53,489 nucleotides of DNA from Lautropia sp. GTDB taxonomy: Bacteria > Pseudomonadota > Gammaproteobacteria > Burkholderiales > Burkholderiaceae_E. The stretch lies in assembly GCA_030528325.1 (NCBI GenBank), contig JAUMZD010000021.1, positions 1 through 53,489 on the forward strand. Reading direction: 5' to 3'. Every line of letters starts with the position of its first letter. The first letter of the stretch is position 1. The notes beneath the pieces are model-generated. The model did no database searches, was not told the DNA's origin, and saw only the letters and a list, made by a program, of their open reading frames with translations. The translations under genes were made by a program, and so were the position numbers. This document shows, piece after piece, positions 49,163 to 53,489 of this stretch.

Positions 49163-50989
49163 CTAAGGGCAGCCGGGGGTTTTGGTTTCATGGCTGTCAC
49201 CGGTGACAATAATGGTGCAGCTCAACCAACTGCTCGAGGTGCCGCTAATCGAGTCTACATATCGGACGCCCCATATACCTAAACCTCCATTTCCATCAAT
49301 CAGAGTGATATGGCCTGATACATAGTTTGCCGCAGGAACATCAAAAAACCGGTAACGATTGTCTTCTATGCCCGCGAGATTGAAAACTTCATCGTGGACT
49401 TTGCCAGTGTCGGTGAGGAGTCTTATCTGAGCGCTTCCATCCAGTTTTCTTCCCCAGGTGGCCGTCTGAAATCCTATCCGTTCATATCTGGAATCTGTCT
49501 TCGGGTTGGTCATGTTTGGAGTCGGCAAGGTCAATACTAGAGAGTTCTTCCTGTCAATTTGCGGGGAGACTTCATATATTAATGACGAAGACGGTTCATT
49601 CCTAGTGTAAAAATCGTCAACAATGTACCCGGCGCTGCTCAGCGTGCTGATAAAAAGTAAACCCGACAGTAGAGCCCAGTGCATTGAACGCTTCACGGCG
49701 TTGTGTGTGTGCCATTCGCTCACTGAAATGGCGATCAGAATGAAGGGAATCAGAAAATATCGGCCTTGTATTCCATCAATCGTCGATGCAGGATGTTTGG
49801 TAAACGTCAACAGCATGGCCAGCATGGCTAGAAATATTGAAGACAATCCGATAGCCATAATCAGCGATCTGGATCTTGCCGTGGCGAGGAATTTTTTTCT
49901 GTCTGCCAGACTTGCAAGGAAGAAGATGAGAAGAATGAAAGTAATGGTGGTGTATATTGCAGATGAAAACTTCAAGCCGTATGAATGACCTATGAGGCCT
50001 TCTGTCATGTTTCGAAAGAACCCTGGCTGGAAAATTGTTCTGTTAAAGACTTCAAGTAGCTCTGATGGGTGGTTCAAATAGAACCTGGTGACATCCCCTG
50101 TGCTGACGTCACGAGGAACCCGAAAATCAACAGTGGACGATATGGCGATCAGAGTCCAGAAGATCGTTAATGCAGTAGCACATGTTGCAGCAACCCAGGT
50201 GCCTCTGCTCTTGACCTTGAGGGCGAGAGCTATTGGCATCATCAACATCAGAATCAGATGGGCTCGTGAGGTCGCAACAATTGTTACGGAAACTGCTAGC
50301 AGGGTGATGGGCCAGCCGGAGGCATTCCGGCCTGTGCTCATCAACTTCAGAAAACAGCTGCATGCGAGGATGCTCAGTGCGGTGGAGAAAGTGTCGATGC
50401 TGGCGGAGGCTGATTGGAAAAGACTGACTGGCAGTACAAGTAAACCAACTACCAGTGGTGGGAAGGGGTGGATATGGAAGGCAAGAATGAGCGTGACGAC
50501 CGAGAAAAGAAGTACGGATAGCCTTGTGAGGTAATAGGTGTAATCGATGCTTAGCCCAAGAAGTTTACCGATGGAGAGAGCAACGGCTTGTGGGATGTAG
50601 ATGAGAGGCAAGTAATATCCTGTTCCAGGAGCCTCAAAGAAAATCTTTTGTCCGGACCATTTCAGCTCTCTGAGTTTTTCCTGTTTTTCTTGGCTTTCTT
50701 TCTTGAAGTTGCCGACGATATCGTTTCTCAACACTAGATAGCTATTAAGTCCTGAGTCTATATGGCTTCCGGACATGGTTTGCCCGTTTTTGCAGAACCT
50801 TCCTTCCGGCTCGCATGGGTTTGTCTTGAGCAGGAGCTTTCCACGTGTCAAAAAGTATGCTCGCCTGATGTGATCGGCTTCATCAAATGATTTCATCGGT
50901 GGAATCAGTACCGAAAAAATTGACCCGATCAGGATTGCTGCAATGAGGCAGATTAAATATGAACGATTTACTGATATTTTGTTTTTCAT
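49163..50989 (-). CDS. DUF2142-like polytopic membrane protein
   Basis: An inner-membrane protein, 608 residues, with about 11-12 hydrophobic segments. Near the N-terminus, IPPMKSFDEADHIRRAYFLT matches the acidic first-loop pattern of DUF2142 proteins, which are found in surface polysaccharide loci and have a GT-C-like fold. A C-terminal soluble domain (about 480-608) looks beta-rich. Codon use is clearly more AT-rich than in neighbouring genes, which suggests transfer from another source. The TAG stop lies in the target duplication of the MITE and in the end of the R2 element. No clear Shine-Dalgarno precedes the ATG. Confidence 0.85.
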   Translation of the reverse strand: MKNKISVNRSYLICLIAAILIGSIFSVLIPPMKSFDEADHIRRAYFLTRGKLLLKTNPCEPEGRFCKNGQTMSGSHIDSGLNSYLVLRNDIVGNFKKESQEKQEKLRELKWSGQKIFFEAPGTGYYLPLIYIPQAVALSIGKLLGLSIDYTYYLTRLSVLLFSVVTLILAFHIHPFPPLVVGLLVLPVSLFQSASASIDTFSTALSILACSCFLKLMSTGRNASGWPITLLAVSVTIVATSRAHLILMLMMPIALALKVKSRGTWVAATCATALTIFWTLIAISSTVDFRVPRDVSTGDVTRFYLNHPSELLEVFNRTIFQPGFFRNMTEGLIGHSYGLKFSSAIYTTITFILLIFFLASLADRKKFLATARSRSLIMAIGLSSIFLAMLAMLLTFTKHPASTIDGIQGRYFLIPFILIAISVSEWHTHNAVKRSMHWALLSGLLFISTLSSAGYIVDDFYTRNEPSSSLIYEVSPQIDRKNSLVLTLPTPNMTNPKTDSRYERIGFQTATWGRKLDGSAQIRLLTDTGKVHDEVFNLAGIEDNRYRFFDVPAANYVSGHITLIDGNGGLGIWGVRYVDSISGTSSSWLSCTIIVTGDSHETKTPGCP

Positions 50990-51318
50990 TTTATTTTTTT
51001 GACAGAGGTGTCGGTGTCGTTATGGTCTTGATTATCAAGGCGTTTCGATCTGATTTTCCAGGGGCGCCCAGGTAGTAGGAAATGCTTTGCACGGTGGTTT
51101 TTCGTGCCAAAGGCATGAATGGAGAACGCTCCATCATGCTAAGTAGATGAGCAGGATTTTAACAGCAAATTCCGGGCTTCTCATAGGCCATCCGGTCAGG
51201 TTGTCCGGCGGAATGCCGTATCAGATACTTCATTGTAACAAATAAGCATGTTTGTCGCCTTGATTGGCGCGTCTAAAACCATGCTGGGTTCATTGACAGC
51301 GTGAACACATTTCGGTGT
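50990..51318. other. AT-rich intergenic region
   Basis: This 329-bp region separates the DUF2142-like gene from the GT2 gene and probably holds the promoter of the former. A perfect 13-base palindrome CTTGATTATCAAG lies at 51027-51039 and could be an operator. I found no gene or remnant I can name. Confidence 0.5.
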
Positions 51319-52401
51319 TCAGAGTGCTGTTTCCTCCTGGCTTTTCTTCTCCTTTTGTGGAAAATTTGCATCGGTTTTTGATTTCTTGAGCCAGGAGGTG
51401 TTCGGCGAAGCCGTCAAAGGCGTCTTCAGATGCCTCAGTGTATGAGAGGTTCTCTGCAACGGTCGCTGGGGCACCGACTGGATGTCCTGTCCCAAAAAGG
51501 CAAGGATCAGTTCGATGCCGACGAGTACCGGCAGCGCCGACAGCATGACGGTGCCTGCGGAAGACGGCACGCCCGCCGCAGAGGCCAGCGACCATTTGTA
51601 CAGGCCGAAACACAGGCCGAAGAGCAGCAGCAGGAAGCCCACTGGCAGCTGGAAGGATGCCAGCGACAGATCCCTGAGGTAATAGTTGTAGAAGATGCGC
51701 TTCGTGGTGTTGCGGGTGTGCTTGAACAGGAACTCTCCCGCCACTGTCGAGATCTTCAGGTTGCTGACTTCATCGCCATAGCTCGCGTCCATCGGCACAT
51801 CGACCACCACGGCCCGAAGCGTGTTCAGTCGGAACAGCATGTCCGACTCGAAGAAGTAGCGCTGGCTGATCCGGTCGAAGGGCAGTCTCTCGGCGACATC
51901 ACGGTGGATGGCGGTGTAGCCGTTGGTGGGGTCGAACAGGTTCCAGTAGCCGGATGAAATCTTGTTGAAGAAGGACAGTGCGGCGTTGCCCAGCAGGCGG
52001 ATGGTGGGCATCTGCTGGATCTGTTCCAGATCGAAGAAGCGGTTGCCCTTTGTGTAGTCGGCCTCGCCAGCCAGGATCGGTGCCACGAAATCCGGCACCA
52101 GGGCGGGATCCATCTGCCCGTCCCCGTCGATCTTGACCATGATGCCGATGCCCTCGGCGAGGGCTGCGCGGTAGCCCGTGATGACGGCAGCACCCACGCC
52201 CCCGTTCTGTTCATGCCGGATCACCTTGACTCTGGGGTCGGTGCATTGCTGTGTCACGAGGTCACCCGTCTGTTCCGGGCAGCAGTCGTCCACCACGTAG
52301 ATCCGCGACACTTCTGGGCCGATACGTGCCAGTACATCGAGGATGTGGGCGCTGACCTTGTAACAGGGAATGACGATAGCGATGGGTTCGGTCGAAGGCA
52401 T
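51319..52401 (-). CDS. Family 2 glycosyltransferase, DPM/GtrB type
   Basis: A membrane-linked glycosyltransferase that probably moves a sugar onto polyprenyl phosphate. The 360-residue product has PIAIVIPCYKVSAHILDVLA, the metal motif IDGDGQMDP (Asp92, Asp94), YTKGNRFFD, and two C-terminal membrane helices (about 260-310). After DIQSVPQRPLQ, where relatives usually end, about 45 extra hydrophilic residues follow (many Lys/Thr/Ser); they may be non-conserved or the result of an old frameshift. The start at ATG 52401 has AGGAAG six bases upstream. With the SMR-like gene 89 bp upstream it resembles a polyprenyl-sugar synthesis and flipping pair. Confidence 0.9.
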   Translation of the reverse strand: MPSTEPIAIVIPCYKVSAHILDVLARIGPEVSRIYVVDDCCPEQTGDLVTQQCTDPRVKVIRHEQNGGVGAAVITGYRAALAEGIGIMVKIDGDGQMDPALVPDFVAPILAGEADYTKGNRFFDLEQIQQMPTIRLLGNAALSFFNKISSGYWNLFDPTNGYTAIHRDVAERLPFDRISQRYFFESDMLFRLNTLRAVVVDVPMDASYGDEVSNLKISTVAGEFLFKHTRNTTKRIFYNYYLRDLSLASFQLPVGFLLLLFGLCFGLYKWSLASAAGVPSSAGTVMLSALPVLVGIELILAFLGQDIQSVPQRPLQRTSHTLRHLKTPLTASPNTSWLKKSKTDANFPQKEKKSQEETAL

Positions 52402-52490
52402 GGGCTCTTCCTTCAAAGGGCTGGGTCGTGAATGATCCGACACCTCTTGCAATCTTCTCACAGGAGTCTGCTGGAGGCGCTGGCCGGTGA

Positions 52491-52832
52491 TCAGGATCGC
52501 ACCGCAATCACGATCCCCGCCATGATCAGCACGATGCCGATGAAGTACTGGGGCTGGAAGCGCTCGCCGAAGATCCAGTGGCTGGCCAGCGGCACCAGCA
52601 CGAAGGCCAACGCCATCATCGGGTAGACCTTGCCCAGATCGGCCTTCTGCAGCACCCAGATCCAGGCGATGGTGATCAGCCCGTAGAGTGACAGGGCCGA
52701 GAAGAGCAGGGCGCCTGTCTTCGGTACGAGGAATGAACCGGTTTCGGCCAGCGAGTTGGCCGCCAGCTTGAAGAGGATCTGGCCTGCGGCCATGCCGAAG
52801 ACGCAGAGCAGCGCCCAGAAGTAGGTCATCAT
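52491..52832 (-). CDS. SMR/EamA-like small membrane protein, possible lipid-sugar flippase subunit
   Basis: An inner-membrane protein of 113 residues with four hydrophobic helices, in the SMR/ArnE-type fold: FWALLCVFGMAAGQILFKLA, then GLITIAWIWVLQKADLGKVYP, then VPLASHWIFGERFQPQYFIG and a last helix IVLIMAGIVIAV. In polysaccharide loci such proteins are thought to flip polyprenyl-linked sugars, not drugs. Its position between two glycosyltransferase genes in the same direction supports that, but the substrate is unknown. Confidence 0.85.
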   Translation of the reverse strand: MMTYFWALLCVFGMAAGQILFKLAANSLAETGSFLVPKTGALLFSALSLYGLITIAWIWVLQKADLGKVYPMMALAFVLVPLASHWIFGERFQPQYFIGIVLIMAGIVIAVRS

Positions 52833-52877
52833 CGATCAGGTTCGGTCAGGTGGGTATGAACGCCGGATTTTAACGCC

Positions 52878-53489
52878 TCATCGCCGCCCATCCTTCCTCA
52901 ACCGGGCCCGGTACCGCCAGAAGCTGGGCCGTGTCCAGTAGCGCAGCATGCCGGCGATGTGCCAGAGCGTGAAGCGCAGTGAACGGTGGCTCTGTTTGCG
53001 GGCATCGTGAATCACGCAGGCCCGTTCACTCTGGGCCAGTGTCCAGCCTGCCAGGCAGAGTCGGGTGCAGATGTCGACATCCTCGATGTACAGGAAATAG
53101 CCTTCATCGAAGCCGCCTATCTCCCGATAGGCCTGGCTGCTGAAGAGCAGGAACATGCCGGCGATCCAGTCGGGCTGTGTGCCGTGGTTCTGTGGGTGGA
53201 GTTTCTGGTTCAGCAGCTCGGGTAGCGTGTAGAGTTTTCGGGCGGTGTTTTCCAGGCGGCCTTCGGGGCTGAAGATGGCGGGCGCCATCAGGCCGCGTCG
53301 TTCGGTGCTGAAGCCGTCCATCAGGGCTGGAAACGGGTCGTCGGTGAGTCTCAGATCCGGGTTCATCACGCAGAAATACGGTGAGCGGCATCGGTCGAAG
53401 GCTGTGTTGTGGTTGCTGCCGAAGCCCTTTGGTCGTTCGTTGCGGATGATCAGCAGGCGGATATGGCCGAACTCGATGGCGGGCAGATC
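52878..53489 (-). CDS. Family 2 glycosyltransferase, C-terminal part (cut by window edge)
   Basis: The frame runs open to the last base of the window, so only the final 203 residues are visible and the start lies beyond it. Visible motifs are GSNHNTAFDRCRSPYFCVMN with NPDL in the metal-binding position, then DWIAGMFLLFSSQAYREIGG and the acidic FLYIEDVDICTRLCLAGW, typical of rhamnosyltransferases of the WbbL type. The C-terminus is basic (RLRKDGRR), fitting membrane association. It is followed after 45 bp by the SMR-like gene. Confidence 0.85.
   Translation of the reverse strand, partial: DLPAIEFGHIRLLIIRNERPKGFGSNHNTAFDRCRSPYFCVMNPDLRLTDDPFPALMDGFSTERRGLMAPAIFSPEGRLENTARKLYTLPELLNQKLHPQNHGTQPDWIAGMFLLFSSQAYREIGGFDEGYFLYIEDVDICTRLCLAGWTLAQSERACVIHDARKQSHRSLRFTLWHIAGMLRYWTRPSFWRYRARLRKDGRR

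Noticed and set aside
51319-51450. Possible frameshift at the end of the GT2 gene
   Set aside because: The extra tail after the usual family end is hydrophilic but in frame, and neither other frame gives a better family match, so I kept the gene intact.

Overview
The window is high-GC DNA with tightly packed genes. The gene set (System I cytochrome c maturation, an HlyD/TolC type I exporter, single-chain pyruvate carboxylase, ABC-dependent O-antigen export) points to a Gram-negative proteobacterium. My best guess is a member of the Burkholderiales, perhaps Lautropia-like; that is inference, because no rRNA or marker gene is present.

Layout. 422-4830 (minus): a small membrane protein and fructose-1,6-bisphosphatase, then aminopeptidase N. 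5380-15594 (minus): four tandem lipoprotein subtilases of the kexin type (S8 catalytic domain plus C-terminal P domain), none with an N-terminal propeptide, interleaved with two small secreted proteins that look like the missing propeptide as separate genes. This split protease/propeptide cluster is the most unusual system here. 15955-20198 (plus): pyruvate carboxylase and an HU-family protein. 20445-21953 (minus): an APC-family permease with a GTG start, strong ribosome binding site and sigma70-like promoter. 22340-30465 (minus): a complete cytochrome c maturation operon in the order ccmI-A-B-C-D-E-F-G-H. 30663-35953 (minus): a type I secretion system (TolC-like, ABC, HlyD-like) with no substrate gene in view. 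36385-38705 (minus): a short-chain dehydrogenase and an FAD-linked D-2-hydroxyacid dehydrogenase. 38735-46403 (plus): wzm, wzt, a WbdD-like methyltransferase/coiled-coil protein and a 964-residue methyltransferase-glycosyltransferase fusion. 46478-53489 (minus): two large polytopic membrane proteins, two family-2 glycosyltransferases and an SMR-like small membrane protein, which together look like a surface polysaccharide locus with a lower-GC stretch.

Scattered through the gaps are two families of short repeats. R1 has ends like GGAGCTTGGGCGGCAGGA and R2 has ends TAGAGCGTGTTATGCAC. They sit very often at the 3' ends of genes, and at two places the first three bases of R2 form the stop codon of a gene. 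One 293-bp R2 element has 32-bp terminal repeats, and a separate 129-bp MITE-like element with a CTAA target duplication is inserted at its edge. Low-complexity Ala/Pro/Ser/Gly-rich insertions interrupt many otherwise conserved proteins. I see no tRNA, rRNA, CRISPR array, prophage or complete transposase gene.
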